Shown piece after piece: positions 7,831 through 14,584 of a stretch of 27,536 bases of DNA. The notes beneath the pieces are model-generated. The model saw only the letters and a program-made list of their open reading frames with translations, was not told the DNA's origin and did not search any database. Origin of the DNA: Pseudomonas sp. (GTDB lineage Bacteria > Pseudomonadota > Gammaproteobacteria > Pseudomonadales > Pseudomonadaceae). The DNA is taken from positions 1-27,536 of the forward strand of contig NZ_JASLAW010000221.1 in NCBI RefSeq assembly GCF_030147005.1, read 5' to 3'. Positions within the stretch are counted from its first letter, which is position 1. Every line of letters starts with the position of its first letter. The position numbers and the translations under genes were made by a program.

Positions 7831-9240
7831 TCAGCGCGGCTGCCTGCGATACATCCCCGTCAGATAATCCTGCGCGTCCGGCGCCGAGTTGTGATTGATC
7901 ACGGCAAAGTTCTTCACCAGTTGTATGTGATACGGCCCATTGGATTTGGGCGCCAGGGGTTCGCGCACGATGATCAGGTTGTCGGTTTCCATCGGCAGGC
8001 GGTGCTGCACCGTGACGATCACATTGGAGGTGCCGGCGTCCTTGAGGGTGATGCTCAATTCGGCAATTTCCCGGCCCTGGGCATCGCGCTCGGGCAGGAT
8101 GTTCAGGTCCAGGTCACCGTCGCGGCCGAGGAAATCATCGCGCATCTGGTAGTGGCCGCTGCGCTGGTCGCGGGGTACATCGCCGAGTTTTTTGTATTCC
8201 GGTTCGCGGTCCTCGTAGCGCAAGTCGATGTCCAGTTCGCGCGGGTTGCCCTTGGCGTCGCTGACCCAGGTGCCGCTGTAAAGGTAAGGTGCGACGGTCT
8301 GCCGGGTGATGCGCCAGATGCCGGTTTGATGGCCGTCATCGGCATACTCATGCAGATAAACAAAGGGTTTTCCATCGTATTCGTCCTGGTCGCCTACCAG
8401 CTTGATCGGGTTGCCGCTGCCACTTTTGGTATAACGCAGTTCGCCAATCAAGACCGCACCCTGCTGCTGATACCAGAGCTGCACAGGGATTTTGCCGTCG
8501 AGGGTGCCGACGAGGTACTGCGGGTCTTCGTTGACCGGGCCTTCGAGGCGCGGCGTCTCCAGCCACTGGCCGTTTTTCCATTCACCGGTGGTGCGTAGCA
8601 TATAGCCGCTGGGCATGCTGGAGTTTTCGCCAAATTCCGTAGGCGGGACCTGCTCCTGGGTGTAGGCACTGAGCCGCACCAATTGGCCGTCGCGCATGTG
8701 CAAGCGACTGGAACGGGTCCAGCAGCAACCTCTGTCGGATTGGGAATGGATGATGCCGTCGTTCGGGTTGACCGAAAACATACCGCCGAAGGTTTCGTTC
8801 GCCAGCTCCGACAACGGCCCGTTGCGCCGCCATTGCGTTTGCTGCGGTTCCTGCAGGTAGACATCGTAGTGGTACTGACTGTCGTCATCGTCGCTGCTGC
8901 CATTGCGGATCGCCACATCCTGGCGGCCATCGCCGTCAATATCCAGGAAGTACAGCAAACCGTACTGCCCCATTAAACGATAGGGATCGGTCTTGCCGTT
9001 CTGATCCAGCGGCATATTGCCGGCCGGGGTGTGCAACTGCTGGAGGATGTCGAGGGAGGTTTTGTCGCGCAGGGTAATGAGTGCCGGCGCCAGTTGTTGC
9101 AGGTCTTGAGGCGCGTCGGGGAACAGCACTTCCACCAGGTAGTGGCCGCTGGGATCGTTGACCGAAAACGAACGCGGCTCGGCCAGGGCGCCAGCCGAGA
9201 AGGTCATGAACAGGCATACAGCGCTGACGAGCGAACGCAT
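7831..9240 (-). CDS. Exported protein of unknown function
   Basis: This is a 469-aa protein I do not recognise as a named family. It has a clear Sec signal peptide (MRSLVSAVCLFMTFSAGALA, cleavage likely before E21), so it acts in the periplasm or outside. Residues 100-108 (DIDGDGRQD) resemble the calcium-binding Dx[DN]xDG loop of FG-GAP/VCBS repeats, followed by an acidic DDDD stretch at 117-120. A CysCys pair occurs in the middle (RGCCWTRSS). The rest is rich in beta-prone, polar segments with no membrane helix. The start is supported by AAGGA about ten bases upstream. It lies 159 bp downstream of the ycaO start on the same strand and is probably a separate unit. Confidence 0.8.
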   Translation of the reverse strand: MRSLVSAVCLFMTFSAGALAEPRSFSVNDPSGHYLVEVLFPDAPQDLQQLAPALITLRDKTSLDILQQLHTPAGNMPLDQNGKTDPYRLMGQYGLLYFLDIDGDGRQDVAIRNGSSDDDDSQYHYDVYLQEPQQTQWRRNGPLSELANETFGGMFSVNPNDGIIHSQSDRGCCWTRSSRLHMRDGQLVRLSAYTQEQVPPTEFGENSSMPSGYMLRTTGEWKNGQWLETPRLEGPVNEDPQYLVGTLDGKIPVQLWYQQQGAVLIGELRYTKSGSGNPIKLVGDQDEYDGKPFVYLHEYADDGHQTGIWRITRQTVAPYLYSGTWVSDAKGNPRELDIDLRYEDREPEYKKLGDVPRDQRSGHYQMRDDFLGRDGDLDLNILPERDAQGREIAELSITLKDAGTSNVIVTVQHRLPMETDNLIIVREPLAPKSNGPYHIQLVKNFAVINHNSAPDAQDYLTGMYRRQPR

Positions 9241-9369
9241 TCAAAGCATCCTTGCTTAAAGTCGGGGCGCGCAGTGTAAAGGCAAATGCTGGAGGCATCG
9301 AACAAATCACTGCCATGGATCGCGTAGTGGTCCGCCTGCCGTTGGCGGACCCTACGCGTGTACCGGTTT

Positions 9370-10071
9370 TCAGTTTTCCCGATCGCCTTCTTGCACCATC
9401 GCTTGCCAGGCCTTCACGCTGGCGCGCTCGTTCATCCTGGCGTGCCAGGCATGCAGCGCCTCACAGTCCTCGGGCACGGGCAGCTTGACCAACGATGCGA
9501 AGATCAGGCCGCCCAATAAGGCAATGTCGGCCATCGAAAACGCCTCGCCCGCCACAAAGGACCGGTGCTTGAGGATGGCGTCGAAGTGGCGCATGCCTCT
9601 TACGGCCTTGTCCCGCATGCGCTCGCCCCATTCAGCGTTCTGGTAAAGCTCGACCTCAGGCCCCAGCCCCGGTGTTGCGTGGTGAAAGTAAACGCTGACC
9701 GCATCCATCAATTCGATTTCCGCGCGCCGCGTCATCATATGAATGAGGCCTTGCTCCGTCGGCGTTTTGCCGGTGAGCAGCGGGTCGCCGTCCAAAACGT
9801 CCAGGTATTGGGTGATGGCCGTGCACTCAGCGATCAGGGTACCGTCCTGCAACTCCAGCACAGGCAAGGTTCCGGAATAATTCAGGGCGAGAAAGGCCGG
9901 CTGTTTGTGCTTGCCCTTCCAGAGGTTGATGGACACGAACTCGGTGCGTGCGAGCAGCCCTTTTTCTGCCAGGGCGATTCGAACACGCGCCGGGTAAGGC
10001 CCGTTATACCAGTCGTAGATTTTCAACACGGGGTTTTGGGTGCCTTCGGAATGCGTCTGTTGCAAAGTCAT
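9370..10071 (-). CDS. Glutathione S-transferase family protein
   Basis: This 233-aa cytosolic GST conjugates glutathione to electrophiles or reduces peroxides. An N-terminal thioredoxin-like domain (about 15-95) has the GPYPARVRIALAEKGL helix start, the cis-proline at P70 (GTLPVLEL) and the glutathione gamma-glutamyl site E82-C83-T84. Most GSTs have Glu-Ser at that point, so Cys is a small deviation. An all-alpha C-terminal domain fills 105-225, with the FSMADIALLG N-capping/hydrophobic-staple motif near residue 185. The gene is divergent from a TetR regulator and its start lies 12 bases from a 20-bp palindrome that also occurs at the tetR promoter. It is therefore very likely repressed by that TetR and induced by a reactive compound. 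The substrate is unknown. Confidence 0.93.
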   Translation of the reverse strand: MTLQQTHSEGTQNPVLKIYDWYNGPYPARVRIALAEKGLLARTEFVSINLWKGKHKQPAFLALNYSGTLPVLELQDGTLIAECTAITQYLDVLDGDPLLTGKTPTEQGLIHMMTRRAEIELMDAVSVYFHHATPGLGPEVELYQNAEWGERMRDKAVRGMRHFDAILKHRSFVAGEAFSMADIALLGGLIFASLVKLPVPEDCEALHAWHARMNERASVKAWQAMVQEGDREN

Positions 10072-10083
10072 GATTAAGCCGCC

Positions 10084-10103
10084 TACCTGTCAAGTGGTAG
10101 GTA
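10084..10103. promoter_or_regulatory. TetR operator 1 (GST side)
   Basis: The dyad has arms TACCTGTCA and TGGTAGGTA. It lies just upstream of the GST start codon and beside a possible leftward promoter (-35 TTGACA at 10128-10133 on the minus strand, poor -10 near 10105-10110). The same sequence, with small changes, recurs at 10138-10157. Binding here would block GST transcription or clearance. Confidence 0.75.
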
Positions 10104-10137
10104 AAGATTGCGAGCTTTATCCTGGGCTGTCAACCGC

Positions 10138-10157
10138 TACCTGTCAGTTGGCAGGTA
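10138..10157. promoter_or_regulatory. TetR operator 2 (tetR side)
   Basis: The dyad has arms TACCTGTCA and TTGGCAGGTA and is almost perfect. It is centred 54 bp from operator 1. It covers the -35 (TTGGCA, 10148-10153) of a plausible rightward promoter whose -10 is TAGAAT at 10172-10177 (18-bp spacer). This placement predicts that the regulator represses its own gene. Confidence 0.75.
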
Positions 10158-10177
10158 AAAACATTTGCGCGTAGAAT
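10148..10177 (+). promoter_or_regulatory. Probable tetR promoter
   Basis: TTGGCA and TAGAAT, separated by 18 bp, lie 34 bp before the GTG start of the TetR gene. The -35 is inside operator 2. Called by eye from sigma-70 consensus similarity. Confidence 0.5.
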
Positions 10178-10210
10178 CCGCCCTACCGCCAACCCTCGAG
10201 GACTCAATAC

Positions 10211-10774
10211 GTGAGCGAAAACGCCCGGGAAGCCATTCTGGAAGCCGCTAAAATCGCGGCGCAGCATTTCGGCTACAGCGGAATCAACTTTCGCAGCATT
10301 GGGGAAACGGTGGGGATCAAGAACGCCAGTATCTATTACCACTTCCCAAGCAAGGCCGAGCTCGGCGCGGCAGTTGCCCAACGCTATCGGGAAGACACCG
10401 CCCACGTGCTCGAAGCAATCCACCGCGAAACGCCCGACCCGCGCGAATGCCTGCGACGCTACCCGAGCATTTTTCGAACCTCACTCGAAAACGGCAACCG
10501 GCTGTGCCTGTCCAGCTTTATGGCGGCCGAATACCAGGACTTGCCCGAGCCGGTAAAAAAACAGATCGTCGCGTTCGCCGATATCAACGTGGCTTGGCTG
10601 GCCGCACGACTTATTGAGCTTGAGCTGGGCGATGAGGAAAGGTGCCAGCGCCGCGCCCGAGCGATTTACACCGCCATCGCCGGCGCGCAATTGATTGCTC
10701 GCACGCGCGCGGATATCGGTTTGTATGATGAGTTGGTCGAGAGCTATCAGGATGCGGGGCTGCTCCCGGTCTAA
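10211..10774 (+). CDS. TetR/AcrR family transcriptional regulator
   Basis: This 187-aa one-component repressor has the TetR helix-turn-helix at about 24-50 (FRSIGETVGIKNASIYYHF followed by PSKAEL), with the hallmark IYYHF recognition-helix end. The remaining 130 residues form the alpha-helical ligand and dimer domain. The start is GTG, set by GAGGA at 10198-10202, eight bases upstream. It is divergent from the GST gene with two near-identical 20-bp palindromes between them, one beside each gene. It therefore most likely represses both itself and the GST and is released by an electrophile or similar ligand. The family is certain; the effector is unknown. Confidence 0.95.
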   Translation: MSENAREAILEAAKIAAQHFGYSGINFRSIGETVGIKNASIYYHFPSKAELGAAVAQRYREDTAHVLEAIHRETPDPRECLRRYPSIFRTSLENGNRLCLSSFMAAEYQDLPEPVKKQIVAFADINVAWLAARLIELELGDEERCQRRARAIYTAIAGAQLIARTRADIGLYDELVESYQDAGLLPV

Positions 10775-10866
10775 CCCATTAAGGCGCAGGCACATACGCG
10801 CAAATCACTGTTCGCCGCCCTGCCCCGGCTGTTATGTTTCGCGTTTCATACGCGATAGGACAGCCC

Positions 10867-11439
10867 ATGGAACCGTTAGCGACGAGTGCAGCGTTGGTGA
10901 TCATCGACATGCAAAAAGGCATGGGCGACCCCGCTCTCGGTAAGCGCAATAATCCAGACGCTGAACGGCATATGCAGCGGCTCCTTAACGCATGGCGACA
11001 GGCGCAACGCCCGGTTATTCATGTACGGCATATCTCCCGTTTCCCAGGCTCGGTGTTCTGGCCAGGGCAGCCAGGCTGCGAATTCCAGGACGCGCTGCAG
11101 CCCCTCGCCCATGAACATGTCGTGGAAAAAAACGTTCCGGATGCGTTCACTCACTCGGGCCTGGAGCGCTGGCTGCACACACGTTCGATCAGGCAACTGG
11201 TGATCGCCGGGGTCATTACCAATAATTCCGTGGAGGCCACGGCGCGCTCGGCGGGCAACCTGGGCTTTGACGTGATCGTAGTCGCGGACGCCTGCTTCAC
11301 CTTCGACCAGACGGATTTGTCGGGGCGGTTATGGCCGGCGCAAGACGTGCATGCGTTGTCGTTGAGTAACCTGGCGATGGACTATGCCCGGGTGATCGAG
11401 ACCGAAGCGCTGCTGACCCAAGCGTGTGTGCAGGGGTAG
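10867..11439 (+). CDS. Isochorismatase-like (cysteine hydrolase fold) protein
   Basis: This 190-aa protein of the isochorismatase-like fold would hydrolyse an amide, imide or similar bond. Catalytic Asp is D14 (VIIDMQKG) and catalytic Lys is K89 (VVEKNVPDAF). The cis-peptide/nucleophile turn reads GVITNNSVEATAR, so the usual catalytic Cys is Ser (S121). Some isochorismatases also lack the Cys, so this may be a subfamily with altered chemistry rather than a dead enzyme. The start at 10867 is chosen over an ATG 33 bases earlier because AGGA at 10857-10860 is well spaced and the fold begins there. It lies 92 bp after tetR on the same strand and could be in its transcript. The substrate is unknown. 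Confidence 0.9.
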   Translation: MEPLATSAALVIIDMQKGMGDPALGKRNNPDAERHMQRLLNAWRQAQRPVIHVRHISRFPGSVFWPGQPGCEFQDALQPLAHEHVVEKNVPDAFTHSGLERWLHTRSIRQLVIAGVITNNSVEATARSAGNLGFDVIVVADACFTFDQTDLSGRLWPAQDVHALSLSNLAMDYARVIETEALLTQACVQG

Positions 11440-11444
11440 ATCGC

Positions 11445-11906
11445 TCACGATCCGCTTTGAAAAACCCCGGCGTCCACCAGCATCTCGGCCAGCGCTTGCG
11501 GCCATACCGTGTCGTTGGTTGAACGAAGTGCCTGAGCCGACCACCAGTGATGATCGGCCATAACCTGGGCTTCCTGTTCAGTCCATTCGGCATTGCAAAC
11601 CGCCTCACTCGGCGCATGCACGACAAAATATCGTTCAATGGCCTGCACCGTTTCACCGCTCGGCAGCATCAAGGGGAAGGTGCGCTCTGCGACAGAAGGC
11701 TGAACACTAGTGATCGTGACGCCAGTTTCTTCGCGCAGCTCGCGAATCGCCGCAGCCTCGAAGGTTTCGCCCGCTTCAACGCCTCCGCCTGGCGTGGCCC
11801 AATAGTTTTGGCCCGCCAAAGCGCCTTCCTTATGAACGAACCTGAAAAGCAGTACCTCGTTCGAGGGGCTTATCACCAGTAAGCGTGCGGCCTTGCGCTC
11901 GCGCAT
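11445..11906 (-). CDS. NUDIX hydrolase
   Basis: This 153-aa cytosolic enzyme hydrolyses a nucleoside diphosphate linked to some moiety. The complete Nudix box is at 41-63: G41, E47, then REL REE TG at 55-62, giving the GX5EX7REUXEEXGU pattern with all metal-binding glutamates present. The N-terminal KAARLLVISPSNEVLLFR strand and WATPGGGVEAGE loop are typical of the MutT/Ap4A-like group. AAAGGA lies about eight bases before the ATG. It is the last gene of a leftward cluster: it begins 41 bases after the frameshifted nucleotidyltransferase would end. The gap to the convergent hydrolase is only five bases. The substrate cannot be told from sequence. Confidence 0.93.
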   Translation of the reverse strand: MRERKAARLLVISPSNEVLLFRFVHKEGALAGQNYWATPGGGVEAGETFEAAAIRELREETGVTITSVQPSVAERTFPLMLPSGETVQAIERYFVVHAPSEAVCNAEWTEQEAQVMADHHWWSAQALRSTNDTVWPQALAEMLVDAGVFQSGS

Positions 11907-11947
11907 TTGATTGATTCCTTTCTGATCATGACTGCCAGGTGATTGGT

Positions 11948-12732
11948 TTATTGCTGTTGCTGCTGCAAAACCATCCAGTCGACAAATGCATCAAGACGCA
12001 GCAGGAACGCCTCGCGCTCAGCGCTCGGGTTTCTGGCCTCAAACAGGAAATACGCGATCTGCGCGACCCTGGTTGGATAACGCCGGGTGAACATCGCCAC
12101 ATGTTCCTCCAGCGTCTGCGGGGCCACATCAGAGCTTCGGGCGAACGCAACGTGTGCGTGGAACGGATCAACTTGCGCGCAGCTTCGCGCTGCAAGCGCA
12201 GGCGCTGCGGTGTATCAGCGGCTCGCATGATATTCACGCGATAGCTGGACAAGACCTCCGCAAAATCATCGTTCAGCGCCAGGGCAATGTCTCGGCTTGG
12301 CCGAAATGGCTCCAAGCGCAATCCAAGGTCATCGCCCCACACGCATCGGCAATGATGCTTGAGCCAGAAACCCCAGCGATTGTGGTTCTCCGGCGCCAAT
12401 ACCTGGGCGCGGTGGCCGATGTCGAAATCGATTTTGGTGACACAGGAATGCCGCTGCTCCAGCGCCAGCCGAGCCAGCTCCAGCTGTTCAAGCAATGGCG
12501 CCTGAGGTGAATCGCGCAGTACCAGGGTGAGATCGAGGTCGGACGCTTCGGCAGTGGCATCGCCCCGTGCGACGCTGCCATACAGGTAGATGCCATCCAG
12601 CCCGAAAGCGGGCTGTGAAAGCGTCGCCAGTACATCCGCCAGCAACGGCTCGAACTCAGGCTGCACGGGCACAGCGCCGATGGTGACGACGTAGCCATTG
12701 GCGTCAACACCGACAGGACATTCAGCGCTCAC
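11948..12732 (-). pseudogene. Frameshifted nucleotidyltransferase
   Basis: The N-terminal part is a Pol-beta-type nucleotidyltransferase. GSVARG at 52-57 and SDLDL with D65/D67 supply the metal site, and D102 or D104 (KIDFDIG) is the third acid. The frame is sound for about 204 codons, to LMWP. It then turns into Arg/Trp/Ser-rich nonsense and would end at 11926. In the neighbouring frame a natural continuation, QTLEEHVAMFTRR, then QIAYFLFEARNP and DAFVDWMVLQQ, runs to a TAA at 11948-11950. The break is at a G run (12120-12123 on the plus strand), so one lost base would explain it. GTG at 12732 overlaps the stop of the upstream remnant (GTGA). The cause could be mutation or sequencing error; if real, the helical C-terminal domain is lost. 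Confidence 0.8.
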
Positions 12733-12875
12733 AGGCGATGCACCTCGATCACCCACTCCTCCTCACTCGGCACGCAAATGTGGCGGGTGATCAAGTGGGA
12801 TTCAGCGTCGGTGGCGGTGCAAGGGTTGGATTTGCCGGGCGCAATCTTGCCGCAGAGCAGATGCAGGGTAGCCAT
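12729..12875 (-). pseudogene. P-loop ATPase/kinase remnant with internal deletion
   Basis: This 48-codon frame starts MATLHLLCGKIAPGKSN, which is a beta-strand plus Walker A motif (GKIAPGKS, residues 9-16) as at the start of small AAA_33/zeta-like P-loop kinases of about 150-170 aa. It then passes directly to TATDAESHLITRHICVPSEE and WVIEVHRL, which resembles the C-terminal end of the same family. The middle, including Walker B and the lid, is missing, so it cannot be an active kinase. The ribosome site (AAGGA, about eight bases) is intact. The stop overlaps the GTG of the nucleotidyltransferase. The family call is from memory of related proteins; the deletion is inferred. Confidence 0.6.
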
Positions 12876-12914
12876 GGGACAGTTCCTTGGTCGGGCCGCA
12901 AAGCATGCCATGGT

Positions 12915-13943
12915 TCAGGCCGATCGGCTCTGCCAATACGCATAGAACGCCAGTGCCGCGACGTTCTTGTCCTTGGCTTCGAGCATGATGTCGAAGCGAT
13001 CCAGAAACTGCAGCGCATAGTCATTGGTCCAGCGGTTCCACATTTGCGCGCTGTGGGCGTAGAGGTCGCGCTTGGAGACCACCTTCAACAAGGCCGGCAT
13101 TTCCAGTTTGTGCTCGGCGTCAAACCCGAGGGCCTGCAGGCTTTCCTGGGGCTGGGAGTAATGCATCGTCGGCCGCACGCCGCGCCAGCTGTCGATCACC
13201 CTGGCGACGCGGGGTGAGTCCGGGTCGATGTAATCGTCCTCGTTGATCCAGCAATGGTGAATGTCCAACACCACCGGCGCCAGGTCGGCGACTTGCAGGC
13301 AATGGTCCAGGCCGTAGGTTTTCTCATCATTCTCAAAAGTGATGCAGTTGCGCGCCACTTCGGACAAGCGCGACCACACCGCGCGGGTACCCGCCACGCC
13401 CAAACGCCCGGCGATATGCACGTTGCACTTGAGGTCCTGGAAGCGCCGGCCGTAGCCCATCATGCGGATCATGTCGGCGTGGTATTCGAACTCGGCCAGG
13501 CTGTTCTCCACCACACCTGGGTTTTCCGAGGCCAGCACGCAGTACTGGCCGGGATGAAACGACAGACGAATATCCGACGCCCGCGCCAGCTCACCGATGG
13601 CGGCAAAGCCATCCTGCAACTGGCGCTCAATGGCAGGGTCCTGATAGAAAGCGGCAACCTTGGGGTGGCTGTAGAACGGCAACAGATCACTGCTCAGGCG
13701 CAGCATGCGCAAAGTCGGCGGCAGTTCGGCGACGTAGGCCAGCAGGCGCAATTGGGCGGCGAGATTGTGGGTGACCACCTCCACCAGTTTATCGCGTGCC
13801 ACCTGCGGCTCGACGCTGTCCATCCAGCGCAACGTGGTGGTGCGCGGGTTGAACGGGCCTTCGATCAACTTCAGAGCGCTGGCGGAGGGCAGTCGTTCGG
13901 CATGTTTGTACTGGCACGCAAAGCCGATGCGAGGATGAGTCAT
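12915..13943 (-). CDS. uvsE: UV damage endonuclease UvsE/UvdE
   Basis: This 342-aa TIM-barrel, metal-dependent endonuclease nicks DNA 5' of UV photoproducts and starts an alternative excision repair. Family motifs are in order: IGFACQY at the N-terminus, SFHPGQY with the metal-binding His, the NVHIAG strand, the FENDEKTYG carboxylates, VLDIHHCWINEDDY and MHYSQPQE. The length matches bacterial UvsE. The start at 13943 is preferred over 13997 because the barrel begins at once (MTHPRIGFACQ), although the ribosome site is weak. It heads a leftward cluster with the P-loop remnant 39 bases downstream, then the nucleotidyltransferase and a NUDIX hydrolase. The function is well supported by motif order. 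Confidence 0.93.
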   Translation of the reverse strand: MTHPRIGFACQYKHAERLPSASALKLIEGPFNPRTTTLRWMDSVEPQVARDKLVEVVTHNLAAQLRLLAYVAELPPTLRMLRLSSDLLPFYSHPKVAAFYQDPAIERQLQDGFAAIGELARASDIRLSFHPGQYCVLASENPGVVENSLAEFEYHADMIRMMGYGRRFQDLKCNVHIAGRLGVAGTRAVWSRLSEVARNCITFENDEKTYGLDHCLQVADLAPVVLDIHHCWINEDDYIDPDSPRVARVIDSWRGVRPTMHYSQPQESLQALGFDAEHKLEMPALLKVVSKRDLYAHSAQMWNRWTNDYALQFLDRFDIMLEAKDKNVAALAFYAYWQSRSA

Positions 13944-14161
13944 GGGAGCGCCTGGTGATGAGCAATCGTGGAGGTTATAGAGGCTTAGGCGAATCACGCG
14001 GCCAAGGGTTCATTCGGCAAATCCGCGTCGAAAAACATCCCGACACGAACCCTTGGTGAACTTTCTCACAAACAGCGCGCTCCTTTCCTATGCAAGGCCC
14101 TATACAAAGCCATCGTACACCTGCACCCAAGCGTGCCGAACAATAAGGAGCCGCACCACTT

Positions 14162-14584
14162 ATGACTACCCTTCCCGCCTATCGCTGCACGCCAGGTCCG
14201 CTGCATGCGACATTGCTCGCCGGCAGCGTGCCGCTGTTCCTGGGCGCCATGCTCAGTGATATTGCCTACGGCCAGACCTACCAGATTCAATGGGCCAACT
14301 TCGCGTCCTGGCTGATCGCCGGTGCGTTGGTGTTCAGTGGTTTCGCCCTGTTATTCGCCCTGGTCAATCTGCTGCGCGCCGAACGCAAGGCCGGGCGCCC
14401 CGCCGTCTACTTTCTTGTATTGCTGGCCGCTTGGGTGTTGGGGCTGATCAACGCCTTCCAGCACGCCAAGGATGCCTACGCCATGATGCCGACCGGTCTC
14501 GTGCTGTCGGTGGTCGTCACCTTGCTGGCGATGGTGGCGACGTGGATCGGCCTGACAAACTTGCGCTCCGGAGCTGCCCAATGA
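14162..14584 (+). CDS. DUF2231 family membrane protein
   Basis: This 140-aa inner-membrane protein has four hydrophobic segments (about 18-35, 48-70, 80-100 and 110-132). Its opening CTPGPLHATLLAGSVPLFLGAM fits the DUF2231 pattern of a Pro-His near the first helix. The role of the family is not established. AAGGAG at 14145-14150 precedes the ATG by 11 bases. The stop overlaps the ATG of the sugar dehydrogenase gene (ATGA at 14581-14584), so the two are coupled and probably act together at the cell envelope. A membrane subunit that takes electrons or anchors the lipoprotein is possible, but this is inference only. Confidence 0.82.
   Translation: MTTLPAYRCTPGPLHATLLAGSVPLFLGAMLSDIAYGQTYQIQWANFASWLIAGALVFSGFALLFALVNLLRAERKAGRPAVYFLVLLAAWVLGLINAFQHAKDAYAMMPTGLVLSVVVTLLAMVATWIGLTNLRSGAAQ

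Noticed and set aside
11445..12875. Toxin-antitoxin system (nucleotidyltransferase plus partner)
   Set aside because: The partner is a P-loop remnant, not a HEPN or known antitoxin gene, and both genes appear damaged; there is no evidence for a working pair.
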